Source: Gemmatimonas sp. UBA7669 (GTDB lineage Bacteria; Gemmatimonadota; Gemmatimonadetes; Gemmatimonadales; Gemmatimonadaceae). Taken from it: a DNA stretch of 64,000 bases. Under the pieces are notes generated by a model. The model worked only from the letters and a program-made list of their open reading frames with translations, ran no database searches and was not told the origin of the DNA. This document shows, in pieces, positions 1-11,343 of this stretch. Every line of letters begins with the position of its first letter. Positions within the stretch are counted from its first letter, which is position 1. Made by a program: the position numbers and the translations under genes. The stretch lies in contig NZ_DLHL01000025.1 in the NCBI RefSeq assembly GCF_002483225.1, positions 3,175 to 67,174 of the forward strand, given 5' to 3'.

Positions 1-2151
<2,151 letters not shown>

Positions 2152-2153
2152 GA

Positions 2154-3266
2154 TCAGTTGCCGCCAGTGTTCGTGGCGGCAGGCACCACGATGGTTTCAC
2201 CGCTGCGCAGGCCACTGGTGACTTCCACCAGGTCGCCGCGGTCATCGCCAATGCGAATCCAGCGACGCTCGTCGGTGCCATTGTGTCGCACCACGACGCC
2301 CACCAGGTCGCCGTCGCGCACGAGGGCACGCTGCGGGACGACGAGCGCCTGCTTCGTACCCGTGGAGAGCTGCAGTGTCACGGCGCTGCCCGCGCGCCGC
2401 GCGTGGTGGCGATTGTCGAGCAAGGCGTTGACGGTGTAGAGACCGCCCGCACCAGCCGGCACGACGCCTTCAATGCGTGCGGTGGCGCTGTCGCCGTCCA
2501 CGGTGGCTTGCACTCGCTGTCCGCGCGCAAGGTGACGCGCCACGTCGGCGGGAACGGTGACGCTGAGGCGCAGCGACGAGATGTCCTGCAGCGTGATGAG
2601 CGGTGCACCCGGCGCGGCAAAGCTGCCCGCATCGACCAGGCGCAGCGTCACCATGCCGCTGAAGGGGGCACGCACCGTGGCGTAGCTGCGCACGGCCGCC
2701 AGTTCACTGTTGCTCGCTCGCGCCGCGCGCAGTCCGGCGTCGGCCCGGGCCAGACCGGTCATGGCGGCGTCGTACTGCGCCCGGGTGGCGGCCGAGTCCT
2801 GATAGAGTGCGGTGAAGCGCGCGGCGTGTGTGGCGGCCTCCTTCTGCATGGCCTCGGCGTCGGCGATGGCGGCTGCCACCTGCGCGGCTTTGGCCTCGAG
2901 GTCGCGCGCATCGATCTGCACGAGCGACTGCCCGGCGCGCACCATGTCGCCTTCCTGCACCAGCACGGCGTTGACCGTCCCCATGAGCTTCGTGCTTACG
3001 GTGGCCTGTTGCAGGGGTTCTGCCACACCGGCCGCGGCAAAGGACGTGGTCAGTGTGGTGTCGGCGACCACGAGCGCGGTGCCGGCGAATCTGGTAGAGG
3101 CCACGCCCGCGTTGGCCGTGGCCACAGCGGGTTCGTTGCTCTGGCCACAGGCCGCAAGGGCAAGGGCCGCGGCAAGTCCTGCGGCGGTGAAGCGGAGATG
3201 GCGCGTGGACATATTGGAGCGCGGTGTGGACCGCGCGGCATGCTGTAGCATCGTGATATCGGTCAT
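2154..3266 (-). CDS. RND efflux periplasmic adaptor (HlyD/MFP family lipoprotein)
   Basis: Membrane fusion protein linking the pump at 1-2151 to the TolC-like channel at 3271-4752. The N-terminus ends in a lipobox (LALAAC), so it should be a lipoprotein of about 370 aa. It then shows the lipoyl-like half-motif KLMGTVNAVLVQEGDMVRAG, an alpha hairpin (AAQVAAAIADAEAMQKEA and following) and the second half (VRAPFSGMVTLRLVDAGSF). I chose the ATG at 3266 because GGGAG lies 7 nt upstream, overlapping the stop of the preceding gene. A start at 3212 (MSTRHLRF) would give a more conventional signal peptide but has no Shine-Dalgarno sequence. Confidence 0.93.
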   Translation of the reverse strand: MTDITMLQHAARSTPRSNMSTRHLRFTAAGLAAALALAACGQSNEPAVATANAGVASTRFAGTALVVADTTLTTSFAAAGVAEPLQQATVSTKLMGTVNAVLVQEGDMVRAGQSLVQIDARDLEAKAAQVAAAIADAEAMQKEAATHAARFTALYQDSAATRAQYDAAMTGLARADAGLRAARASNSELAAVRSYATVRAPFSGMVTLRLVDAGSFAAPGAPLITLQDISSLRLSVTVPADVARHLARGQRVQATVDGDSATARIEGVVPAGAGGLYTVNALLDNRHHARRAGSAVTLQLSTGTKQALVVPQRALVRDGDLVGVVVRHNGTDERRWIRIGDDRGDLVEVTSGLRSGETIVVPAATNTGGN

Positions 3267-3270
3267 CGGA

Positions 3271-4752
3271 TTACTCCCGAGCGGTCGAAGAGGTGGAGGA
3301 CGCGGCGGACGAGGTGTCACTCCCGCCGGATGGCGCCATGTCGAGCGCGGCGAGCTGTCCCGGATCGGCACCAATGGCCAATCGGTGGGCCGCTGCGGCC
3401 ACGATGACCTCGTAGCGCGCGGCTGCCTGTTGCAGGCTGGCGCCGGTGGCGCTTGTTTCGGCGGCCAGCAGCTCGGCGATGGTGGCAAGGCCGCCGGCGT
3501 AGCGCTTGTCCACCAGTCGCAGGGCCTCGTGGCTTTGCGTGGCGGCCTGCGTCATCAGATCGAGGCGCTCGAGCGCCACCAGCAGGGCGCGCTGGGTTGC
3601 GGACGCTTCCAGTTCGGCCTGCGCGCGTGCGGCTTCGTGTCCCACGGCGGCCATGGTGGCGCGTGCGCGGGCACCGGCGACATCGGCCAGTTCACTGCCG
3701 CCGCCAAACAGCGACCACGACGCCATGACGCCCACCGTCCAATTGGGGCGGCCGGCGTAGAGTGCCGTGGGCGAGTTCCAGTCATACCGGGCAAAGCCGT
3801 TCACCCGCGGCAACAAGGTCGCGTTGGCGCGACGCGTATCGAGCCGAGCGGCGTCGAGGCCGAGGGTGGCGGCCTCCACATCGGCGCGCGAGGCAGCCTG
3901 CTGCTCGCGGGACGCATTGACCGCGGTGGTGTTCATCACCTGGCGTGCGATCATGGCCCGCAGGGCGGAATCCGCGGGCAGGCTGTCCGGAAGCTGAATG
4001 CCGGGCGAGGTCGCGGTGTTGCTGCGGCCAAGCAGGAGGGCAAGCTGCTGTGCGGCCGTCGTGGCATCATGGCGTGCGGCGCTGAGCTGAGCGGCCACGT
4101 CAGCGGCGCGCACACTGGCCTGCAGCGCATCGGCTTTGGTGACGAGCCCCTGCTGCACCATGCGCTCCACCTGACGCACACCAGCCGCGGCGGTGTTCTG
4201 CGCCGACGTGAGCATACGCACCTTTTCTTCGGCCAGCACGGCGCCGTAGTAGGCGCGCACCACCTGATGGCGCACATCGTAGTGCGTCCAGTCTGCGGCA
4301 GCCTGCGTGGCGCGGGCGGCGGTGCGGGCCGCCCGCCAACCCATGAGGGCGTCGGCGTTGAGCACCGGCACCTCGAGCACTACGCCGCCCTGCACGTTGT
4401 TGATGGGGGCGGGGGCGTTGAGACGCGCCGGATCGAAGGCGGCGGGCGTGACCTGTCGCTGGCGGAGCAGGGTCCCGAAGGCGCCGATGGGGTCGGTGGT
4501 GCGGACGAACCCGGCTTCAACCCGGGCCGAGGGCAGAATGCCCTTGAGTGGCAGTCCGGCTCGGGCCTGCTCGGCCTCGGCGCTGGCGCGGGCCTGACGA
4601 TTGGCAAAGGCGCGGCTTTGGGCTTCGGCCAGGGCGTCGCTCAGCCGGAGCGGCGTCTGGGCCTGGGCCTGAGCCTGGGCCGCGCGGCCCGCCCCGCCCG
4701 CCGCAACGGCGAGCGCAAGGAAGGCGGCTGGGAAATGACGTGAAGTGCGCAT
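3271..4752 (-). CDS. TolC-family outer membrane efflux channel
   Basis: First gene of the tripartite efflux operon. The product is 493 aa, with a signal peptide ending near AQAQAQ and then the alternating long helices of the TolC/OEP family (LRLSDALAEAQSRAFANR; KADALQASVRAADVAAQLS; the second repeat ends with GGLATIAELLAAETSA). It should form the outer-membrane duct for the pump. The adaptor and pump follow with gaps of 4 and 2 nt. The ATG at 4752 sits 6 nt after a well-formed -10 element with no room for a Shine-Dalgarno sequence, so the mRNA is probably leaderless. Confidence 0.93.
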   Translation of the reverse strand: MRTSRHFPAAFLALAVAAGGAGRAAQAQAQAQTPLRLSDALAEAQSRAFANRQARASAEAEQARAGLPLKGILPSARVEAGFVRTTDPIGAFGTLLRQRQVTPAAFDPARLNAPAPINNVQGGVVLEVPVLNADALMGWRAARTAARATQAAADWTHYDVRHQVVRAYYGAVLAEEKVRMLTSAQNTAAAGVRQVERMVQQGLVTKADALQASVRAADVAAQLSAARHDATTAAQQLALLLGRSNTATSPGIQLPDSLPADSALRAMIARQVMNTTAVNASREQQAASRADVEAATLGLDAARLDTRRANATLLPRVNGFARYDWNSPTALYAGRPNWTVGVMASWSLFGGGSELADVAGARARATMAAVGHEAARAQAELEASATQRALLVALERLDLMTQAATQSHEALRLVDKRYAGGLATIAELLAAETSATGASLQQAAARYEVIVAAAAHRLAIGADPGQLAALDMAPSGGSDTSSAASSTSSTARE

Positions 4753-4758
4753 ATCAAG

Positions 4759-4787
4759 ATATTACCATATACGCATATAAAGGACAA
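4759..4787 (-). promoter_or_regulatory. Promoter of the TolC-adaptor-RND operon with palindromic spacer
   Basis: Read on the minus strand: -35 TTGTCC (4782-4787), a 17-nt spacer, -10 TAATAT (4759-4764), 6 nt, then ATG at 4752. The spacer contains TATATGCGTATA, a near-perfect palindrome (10 of 12 positions) that could be the operator of a repressor. The region is strikingly AT-rich against its surroundings. No regulator gene adjoins the operon. Confidence 0.65.
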
Positions 4788-4828
4788 GACCTTCGTTATC
4801 ACCACCATCCCCGGGTCCCCCAAACGCA

Positions 4829-4862
4829 CGCCCCCAGAACCAGTCTCCCGGTCCGGGGGGCG
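4829..4862 (-). terminator. Hairpin downstream of the S9-type hydrolase gene
   Basis: Thirteen-base arms, CGCCCCCAGAACC and GGTCCGGGGGGCG, pair at 11 of 13 positions around an 8-nt loop. The hairpin lies between the end of the minus-strand gene at 4938 and the next promoter. No T-run follows. Confidence 0.4.
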
Positions 4863-4937
4863 CAACGGTCGGCTTCCGACAAAAGGCTTCTGCCCTACGG
4901 CTTCCGCCCCACCGCTCCCGCGGTTTGCTGTTCTTCC

Positions 4938-6059
4938 CTAGTTCTTGCCCAGATGCTTCTCGATGAACGCCCAGGTCAGGTTCCAGGAGTCGATCTGCTC
5001 GGGCGAATCATCGCGCTCGAGGGTCTGGCGATTGACGCGGCGGTTGAAGGTGTGGCCCACGCTGGTCGGGCCGGGCGTCGGGTTCACGTACACCTTGGTC
5101 TCGGCCAGCTTGGGCTGCCGCGCCTGCAGGGCGTCGATGAGCGGACGCGCCTCTTCGAAGTTCACGTCGGTGTCGTTGGTGGCCACGTGGACAAGGATGG
5201 GGTACTTGAGGCTGTCCACCCAGTAGTAGGGCGAACGGCGCACATACTCTTCGCGCTTCTCGAACGGCAGGCCGCGCACGGCCGCCTGCGTGGAGAAGGA
5301 GCGCTGATACGACGGGCCCTTGTACGACAGGCGGAAGAAGAGGTTGGTGACCGGCACCATGGCCACGCCGGCCTTGAACGGCGAGCCCTGCGCTTCACGC
5401 GTGAGCAGCAGCGTGGTGATGTAACCGCCGTGGCTCCAACCCATCACACCGATGCGGTCGGGGTTCACATAGGACAGGCCCTTGAGCACCGACACCGCCG
5501 ACTCCACGTCGTCCACTTCCATGCCACCGTAATCGATGGCGTTGTGGTGCTCCTTGCCGAAGCCGGTGCTGCCGCGGTAGTCGGGCGTGATGATCACGTA
5601 CCCCTTGGCCACCGCCTCCTTGATGAACGGGAGGTAGTTCTGGTCCATGTTGCCGTGCACGCCGCCGTGCACCCACACCATGGCACCGTGCGCCCGGGCA
5701 CCCTTGGGATTGAGCGGCTCAAAGAGATACGCCGGGATGGTCATGCCATCGGCGCTGCTCTTGTAGGTCACCTTGGAGAACTTCATGTGGCCCTTGCTGC
5801 GGGCCTCGAAGATGCTGTCGGTAACTTTCTTGCCGCGCATCGCGCCTTCGTAATCCGACACCGGATGATCTTCCGGCCGGTTGCTTACATACAGCAGCGA
5901 ATCACGGCCAGGTACGATGGGCACCACCTGACGAGCGCGGCCACTGTTCTGCGCCTCGGCGGCGGCGGGGGCGAGGGTCAGGAGGGTCAGCGTCGCGCCG
6001 AGCACAAGTGGCGTCACACGACGCGGCGCGGCGGACCATGAGGAACGGAACATGCGCAT
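4938..6059 (-). CDS. Exported S9-type alpha/beta hydrolase (prolyl oligopeptidase-like catalytic domain)
   Basis: 373 aa with an N-terminal signal peptide (hydrophobic stretch VLGATLTLLTLAPAAA, cleavage near AEAQ). The alpha/beta hydrolase fold is indicated by the oxyanion region VWVHGGVHGN, the nucleophile elbow GVMGWSHGGY, the acid loop NDTDVNFEEA and the late histidine in SVGHTFNRR. DYRGSTGFGKEH is a classic S9 signature. Only a short N-terminal segment precedes the catalytic domain, so the beta-propeller of full-length prolyl oligopeptidases is missing, unlike the protein at 20454-22520. The specificity may be a peptidase or an esterase. The next gene upstream, at 6178-7134, encodes a free-standing propeller on the same strand; whether the two cooperate is speculation. 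Confidence 0.85.
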   Translation of the reverse strand: MRMFRSSWSAAPRRVTPLVLGATLTLLTLAPAAAEAQNSGRARQVVPIVPGRDSLLYVSNRPEDHPVSDYEGAMRGKKVTDSIFEARSKGHMKFSKVTYKSSADGMTIPAYLFEPLNPKGARAHGAMVWVHGGVHGNMDQNYLPFIKEAVAKGYVIITPDYRGSTGFGKEHHNAIDYGGMEVDDVESAVSVLKGLSYVNPDRIGVMGWSHGGYITTLLLTREAQGSPFKAGVAMVPVTNLFFRLSYKGPSYQRSFSTQAAVRGLPFEKREEYVRRSPYYWVDSLKYPILVHVATNDTDVNFEEARPLIDALQARQPKLAETKVYVNPTPGPTSVGHTFNRRVNRQTLERDDSPEQIDSWNLTWAFIEKHLGKN

Positions 6060-6177
6060 GGGGCAGGGGATGGCAGGAAGGGGGCGGCCGTTCCACCGTC
6101 GAAATGGCCTCCCCTAATTGAACGCACAGCGGGCCGCTTCGCTGAACACCCTCCCCCCGCCCTCGCCTGGCGTCAAC

Positions 6178-7134
6178 CTAGCGCGCGATCCAGCGCGGAC
6201 TCTGCTGGCGCAGCATGTCGTCCGTCAGCCGGGTGAGCCCCGAGCCGTCCGGGCGCACCGTGTACAGCTCGAGATCCTGGTTGTCGGTCATGTTGGACAC
6301 GAAGGCGATGCGCTGCCCATCGGGTGACCAGGCCGGCTGCCGGTTGCGCCACGGAAAGCTGAACGCGCGCTCGGCGCCGGTGCTGAGGTGCCGGATCATG
6401 ATCTGCGACTGCGACGGCGACACCGTACGCACATAGGCAATGGTCTGGCCATCGGGCGCCCAGGCCCCGTCGATGTCGCTCACGCTGGTATCCGTGAGCT
6501 GCCGGAGCCCGCTGCCGTTGGCGTTCACCACATGCAGATGCAGACGCCCCGGCTCACCAGCCGAGAACAGGAGACGCGTGCCGTCGGGCGACCAGGCCGG
6601 GGTGCTGTAGCCGTAGCGCAGTCCGGGGGCGAGGGCCAGGGACACCGCGGTCTCATTGCGGCCATCCACGTCGGCCACGTAGAGCTGAGTGTTGCCTTCC
6701 TCGGTCATCTTGATGAAGGCCAGGCGCTGCCCGTTGGGCGAGAGAGCCGGCGAGAACTCGGGACCAGTGGCCAGGGCAATGCGCCGCGGGGCGCTCGTGC
6801 GCGTGACCAGGAAGAGATCCTGAAAATCGTAATCGTCGAGCGAGCGGATGGCGGCGTAGACCACGCGTTGTCCATCGGCGGACACGGTGGGCTGTGCGCC
6901 GGAGATCGTCTGGCCGAAGAGGTCACGTACGACGCCGGTGCGGTCGTCGCGCACCTTGAGTTGCGATTCGTTGATGTTGCCAGGCACCGCCTGCTCGAAG
7001 AGCAGGTCATGCGAGGCCTCGAGTGTAGGGCCTGGCTCAGGTGCCGCAGGACTGTCATACGCGCAGGCCGTCAAGCTGGTCGCAGCACTCAGCGCCAGGA
7101 CCGGCGCGATGCGACGTAAGGCTGTCAGGTTCAT
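6178..7134 (-). CDS. TolB-like/WD40-like beta-propeller lipoprotein
   Basis: 318 aa. The signal peptide ends in a lipobox-like LTACAYD. Repeated blade motifs follow (FSPALSPNGQRLAFI, TPAWSPDGTRLLFSAG, GAWAPDGQTIAYV, QPAWSPDGQRIAFVS), the hallmark of PD40/TolB-type propellers. It probably acts at the envelope as a binding scaffold. I chose the ATG at 7134 because GGAG lies 7 nt upstream; an in-frame ATG at 7164 would add 10 residues before the signal peptide. It is not tolB itself: the N-terminal TolB domain and Tol-Pal neighbours are absent. Confidence 0.8.
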   Translation of the reverse strand: MNLTALRRIAPVLALSAATSLTACAYDSPAAPEPGPTLEASHDLLFEQAVPGNINESQLKVRDDRTGVVRDLFGQTISGAQPTVSADGQRVVYAAIRSLDDYDFQDLFLVTRTSAPRRIALATGPEFSPALSPNGQRLAFIKMTEEGNTQLYVADVDGRNETAVSLALAPGLRYGYSTPAWSPDGTRLLFSAGEPGRLHLHVVNANGSGLRQLTDTSVSDIDGAWAPDGQTIAYVRTVSPSQSQIMIRHLSTGAERAFSFPWRNRQPAWSPDGQRIAFVSNMTDNQDLELYTVRPDGSGLTRLTDDMLRQQSPRWIAR

Positions 7135-7324
7135 GGAGACTCCGGAAAGTGGACGCCTTGCCATACCGGATGCCGCCCCCCGCCGTCACTGGCTGAATCG
7201 GGCAGCATGGGGCATGGGTGGGGCAGCATCGGACGGTGGGCCTGCGTAGACTTCTCCGCGTCCCACCGCCGCCGGTTGTCCACCGCGTCGCGGATGGTGT
7301 TCACTGCCCGCCTCATCCCACTCC

Positions 7325-10300
7325 ATGTCCCTCCCTTCGTCTTCTCACGCCACCGCGTTGCGTAACGCAGCTACGGCAATCGCCGCCTGCGTCGCGCTTA
7401 CTGCGCCGCTTTCTGCCCAAAGCCTGCCGGCGGATTCCCTGCTCGTGCGCAGTCTCGTGGCGCGCAATATCGGCCCGGCCAGCATGAGCGGCCGCATCGT
7501 GGATATCGCCGTCGCTGAGGCGCCACGCGTGCTGCGCGGTGGCCGACTTGGCACCACCATGTACGTGGCCGTCGCCACCGGTGGCATCTGGAAGACCACC
7601 AATGGAGGCCTCAACTGGTCGCCGGTCTCTGACGCCATTGGTGTGGGATCCATTGGCGCGGTGGCCGCCGCGCCTTCCGACGGCAACGTGGTCTGGGTGG
7701 GTAGCGGCGAATCCAACAACATGCGCAGTTCGTCGTGGGGCATTGGCGTGTTCAAGTCCACCGATGGTGGACGGACCTGGTCCAAGCCCATGCTGCCGGG
7801 CACGCAGCACATCGGCCGTATCGTCATCGATCCACGCGACCCGAACGTGGTGTACGTCGCGGCCAACGGCCCACTCTGGGGTCCGGGCGGTGAACGTGGT
7901 CTCTTCAAGACGACGGACGGCGGAAAGACCTGGACCAACACCAAGTCGCTGTCCGAGACTGCGGGCTTCACGGAAGTGGTCATCGACCCGGCCAACCCAG
8001 ACGTGCTGTATGCGGCGTCGCAGCAGCGCGAGCGTCGTGCCTATGGCTTCCTGCCGGCCGGCGCCGAAGCGGCGGTGTGGAAGACCACTGACGGCGCCAA
8101 GACCTGGACGAAGCTGTCGAGTGGCTTGCCCAGCGGTGAGCTTGGTCGCATTGGCTTGTCGGTGTGCCGTTCGCGCCCCAACACGGTATACGCGCTCATT
8201 CACGCCAAGGGCCCGGCCAACGGGCTCTATCGCAGTGACGACGCGGGCAGCAGTTGGCGGCAGGTCAACAACAGCAACGGCACGGCGTGGTTCTATGGGC
8301 AGGTGCGCTGCGATCCGACCGACGCCGAGCATGTCATCAAGCTGAATGTGGGCAGCACGGAATCGTTCGATGGCGGTCGCACCTGGCGGCCCTTTGCGCA
8401 GGGCGGCGGCGTGCACGCTGATCACCACGCGCTCTGGATCAATCCCGAAGACGGCGATCACTACGTGCTTGGCAACGACGGTGGCGTGGACATCTCCAAC
8501 GACCGCGGCCGCAGCTGGTACAACGTGGAGAACATCGTCGGCGCGCAATTCTACGCCATCTCCACCGACGATCGCTGGCCGTTCTATCACGTGTATGGTG
8601 GTCTGCAGGACAATCAGACCTGGGGCGGTCCCAATCGTACGCGCAACGCCTTCGGTCCGACCAATGCTGACTGGTATCGCATGGCCGGCGGCGACGGGTT
8701 CTTCAATGTGGTGGATCGCTTTGATCCGGATATCGTGTACGCCGAGTCGCAGAACGGTGGCATTCAGCGCTTCAACGCGCGCACGGGGCAGCTCAAGGGC
8801 ATCAAGCCGCCCGCCCGGGATGGCGAGAAGCACCGCTACAACTGGAGCGCGCCCATCGTGCCGTCGCGGCACCAGAAGGGTGTGGTGTACTTCGCCGCGA
8901 ACTACCTGTTCAAGAGCACGGACATGGGGGATTCGTGGAAGACCATCAGCCCCGATCTCACGCGCAATATCGATCGGGACCAGCTGCCCATGCGTGGCAG
9001 CGTGCCGCCCAAGGATGCACTGGGCCTGCACGAAGGCACGGCCGCCTTTGGCAACATCAGTGCGGTGAGTGAGTCGCCGCGCCGCGCGGGTGTGCTGGCA
9101 GTGGGCACCGACGACGGTGTGGTGCAGGTCACGCGTGACGATGGCCTCAGTTGGCACAAGGTCACCAGCTTCCCGGGTGTGCCCGACATCAGCTACGTGA
9201 GTGGAGTGCAGTTTTCGCGGCATGCCGAGGGTACGCTGTATGCCAGCTTCGATGGGCATCGCAGTAACGACTTCAAGCCCTACGTGGCGCGCAGCACCGA
9301 TTACGGGCGCACGTGGACCAACATCAGCGGCAATCTGCCGCCCATGGCCACGGTGCAGGCGGTGCGTGAGCATCATCGCCAGTCCAACCTGTTGTTCGTG
9401 GGCACGGAGTTTGGCGTGTATTTCACGGTCGATGGCGGTGCCAACTGGACGGCGCTCAAGGCCGGCATGCCCACCGTGCCGGTGTGGGACCTGCAAATCC
9501 AAGAGCGCTGGAACGATCTCGTGATAGGCACGCACGGACGCGGCGTGTACATCATCGACGATCTGTCGCCGCTCGAACATCTGGCCGAAGCCAAGCGCGC
9601 AAGCGTGGCCTATCTCTTTCCCGCGCGCAACGAGTTGGTGTACGCGCCCAACACCAGTCGCAACTCGGGCATGGGCTCCACCGGCTATGTGGGCCAGAAC
9701 CCCGAGCATGGTGTGCGGCTCGCCTACCTGCTGAACAGCGTGTCGGCCGGCGACTCCGCCTTCATGGATATTCTGGATGGCCGAGGTCGTGTGGTGCGGC
9801 GCCTCGTGGTGCCGTCCCGCGCCGGCCTGCACCGGCCGGTGTGGGACATGCGCGTGGGTGCGCCGCTCACGGGAGAAATGCCGCGCACGTCGGCGCCAAC
9901 GGGTGGGCAGGGCGGCGGCGGTGGTGGCGGTGGATTTGGTGGCGGTTTTGGCGGCTTCAATCGTGGCGCGCCCACCTATCTGGCGGTGCCGGGCAGCTAC
10001 ACGGCGCGACTCACCCTCAAGCCGGCCAGCGGCACGGCGACCGTACTCACGCGCAAGTTCACGCTGCTGCCCGACCCCGAGCAGCAAATGGCTCAGGGCG
10101 CGCTCGAAGAACTCGATGCCTTCCGCCTGGAGGTGGTGCGCTTCCAGAAGTCGGTCACCACGGCGCAGCAGCAGGCCGACAGCGTGATTGCTCGCTATGC
10201 GGCGGTGCGCAAGGCAGTGGAGGCTGCCAAGGACAAGGTCACGCCGGCGCTCAACGAGCAGTTGTCGGGCATCGAGCGTGAGCTCAACGCCTTCGTGCGT

Positions 10301-10609
10301 GAAGTGGGTGCCTCGACGGCCTCACGGTCAGCGCTGGCGCCGCGCGCCGGTGCCGTGCCGGCAGACGACGAGGATGACGAGAATCGCGGCGCCTCGGGTG
10401 CACCGGACATGAGCTTCAGCGGGCGCGCGGGTACACTCAACAGTGTGCTCAATTCCACCTTCCCGGCGGCGCGGGCGCAGCGAGAGCTGGTTGCGCAGCT
10501 GCGTCGTCAGCTGGTCACGGAAGAGAGCAAGCTGCGCGCTTTGTCGGAGATCAGCCTGCCTGACTTCGTGAAGGCGCTCGAAGCGGCGGGAGTGACTGTA
10601 GCCAAGTAG
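7325..10609 (+). CDS. Exported VPS10/sortilin-like BNR-repeat protein
   Basis: 1094 aa with a signal peptide (cleavage near LSAQS). The first 700 or so residues carry many Asp-box/BNR motifs of the S-x-D-x-G-x-T-W type, for example STDGGRTWSK, TTDGGKTWTN, SNDRGRSWYN, STDYGRTWTN and TVDGGANWTA, which build a ten-blade sortilin-like propeller. A loop near residues 860-880 is almost pure glycine, followed by a beta domain (YTARLTLKPASGTATVLTRK) and a helical tail. Families like this are often labelled glycosyl hydrolase, but I see no basis for assigning a glycosidase reaction. The function is unknown, probably a large surface or periplasmic binding protein. Confidence 0.85.
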   Translation: MSLPSSSHATALRNAATAIAACVALTAPLSAQSLPADSLLVRSLVARNIGPASMSGRIVDIAVAEAPRVLRGGRLGTTMYVAVATGGIWKTTNGGLNWSPVSDAIGVGSIGAVAAAPSDGNVVWVGSGESNNMRSSSWGIGVFKSTDGGRTWSKPMLPGTQHIGRIVIDPRDPNVVYVAANGPLWGPGGERGLFKTTDGGKTWTNTKSLSETAGFTEVVIDPANPDVLYAASQQRERRAYGFLPAGAEAAVWKTTDGAKTWTKLSSGLPSGELGRIGLSVCRSRPNTVYALIHAKGPANGLYRSDDAGSSWRQVNNSNGTAWFYGQVRCDPTDAEHVIKLNVGSTESFDGGRTWRPFAQGGGVHADHHALWINPEDGDHYVLGNDGGVDISNDRGRSWYNVENIVGAQFYAISTDDRWPFYHVYGGLQDNQTWGGPNRTRNAFGPTNADWYRMAGGDGFFNVVDRFDPDIVYAESQNGGIQRFNARTGQLKGIKPPARDGEKHRYNWSAPIVPSRHQKGVVYFAANYLFKSTDMGDSWKTISPDLTRNIDRDQLPMRGSVPPKDALGLHEGTAAFGNISAVSESPRRAGVLAVGTDDGVVQVTRDDGLSWHKVTSFPGVPDISYVSGVQFSRHAEGTLYASFDGHRSNDFKPYVARSTDYGRTWTNISGNLPPMATVQAVREHHRQSNLLFVGTEFGVYFTVDGGANWTALKAGMPTVPVWDLQIQERWNDLVIGTHGRGVYIIDDLSPLEHLAEAKRASVAYLFPARNELVYAPNTSRNSGMGSTGYVGQNPEHGVRLAYLLNSVSAGDSAFMDILDGRGRVVRRLVVPSRAGLHRPVWDMRVGAPLTGEMPRTSAPTGGQGGGGGGGGFGGGFGGFNRGAPTYLAVPGSYTARLTLKPASGTATVLTRKFTLLPDPEQQMAQGALEELDAFRLEVVRFQKSVTTAQQQADSVIARYAAVRKAVEAAKDKVTPALNEQLSGIERELNAFVREVGASTASRSALAPRAGAVPADDEDDENRGASGAPDMSFSGRAGTLNSVLNSTFPAARAQRELVAQLRRQLVTEESKLRALSEISLPDFVKALEAAGVTVAK

Positions 10610-10630
10610 CGCGCTGCGGGGTATGCTGCA

Positions 10631-10670
10631 AACGGGCACGATGCGGTGGTACTGCCGCCTTGTGCCCGTT
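10631..10670 (+). terminator. Hairpin after the VPS10 gene
   Basis: Perfect 9-bp arms AACGGGCAC and GTGCCCGTT enclose a second 4-bp stem (GCGG/CCGC). It starts 22 nt past the stop codon. No strong T-run follows. Confidence 0.55.
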
Positions 10671-10709
10671 CGTGCGTTGTGACTGTCGTGCGCTATCCTT
10701 GAGGTAATC

Positions 10710-11291
10710 ATGAATCACGTTCGCCGAGCACTCGGTTTTGTTGCGTTCGCGGTGTCGCTTGCTCAGACATGGTCATCGACCGCAGCGGCGCAAGGCGCTG
10801 CGAGCAGCCGTTCGGCTGCGTTACTGATTGGCGCCGGTGCCGGTCGATATCCCTTCACTCCGCTGCCCGGAGCTCGCGACAGCAAGCCGCTGAGTGCCAT
10901 GCTGACCGCGGGGGTTGAAGGCGAGTTTGCGGACAATTGGAACTGGCTCGTCGAGGGGGAGTTCGCCTTCAACCCCGGCGCATGCGCCGACGTATGCCCA
11001 AGCACCGGCCCAGCCGCTACAGCCAGTGTGCAGCGTCGAATCATCGCCGAAGCACCTGAGCGGATCGGGATCGCCTTCGGTCCCTCGCTGTTCTACACGG
11101 ACTTCGATGGCGCCGAGGTGGGCGCCGGGGTGCGCATGGATATTGGTGTGCTGCGACGCATAGGTCCGAGACTCGGCGTACAGTACGGACTTCTGTCAGG
11201 TGGCCACTCGCTGGCGACCGTGCACGTGATGCTGCGATTGGGCAACCTGCGCCCGGCCGCGAGCCGTCCGATCAGCACGCCGCAAGAGTGA
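10710..11291 (+). CDS. Small exported beta-barrel-like protein, unrecognised
   Basis: 193 aa with a signal peptide (cleavage near AAAQG). The mature part has glycine-rich alternating beta segments (SAALLIGAGAGRYPFTPL, GIAFGPSLFYTDF, GAGVRMDIGVL) of the kind seen in small outer-membrane barrels, and one pair of cysteines close together (ACADVC). A GAGG sequence 6 nt before the ATG supports the start. I do not recognise a family. The next gene starts 52 nt downstream on the same strand. Confidence 0.65.
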   Translation: MNHVRRALGFVAFAVSLAQTWSSTAAAQGAASSRSAALLIGAGAGRYPFTPLPGARDSKPLSAMLTAGVEGEFADNWNWLVEGEFAFNPGACADVCPSTGPAATASVQRRIIAEAPERIGIAFGPSLFYTDFDGAEVGAGVRMDIGVLRRIGPRLGVQYGLLSGGHSLATVHVMLRLGNLRPAASRPISTPQE

Positions 11292-11343
11292 CGTGCAGCT
11301 TCAATTGTCACCGAGCAACGGTGTTCTCGTACTGGGGACAAAT

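Noticed and set aside
2812..4743. Open frame of 643 codons on the plus strand
   Set aside because: Antisense to the adaptor and TolC genes; no recognisable motif and no start signal.
7313..10087. Open frame of 924 codons on the minus strand
   Set aside because: Antisense shadow of the VPS10 gene. His/Arg-rich composition without domains is typical of reversed GC-rich coding sequence.
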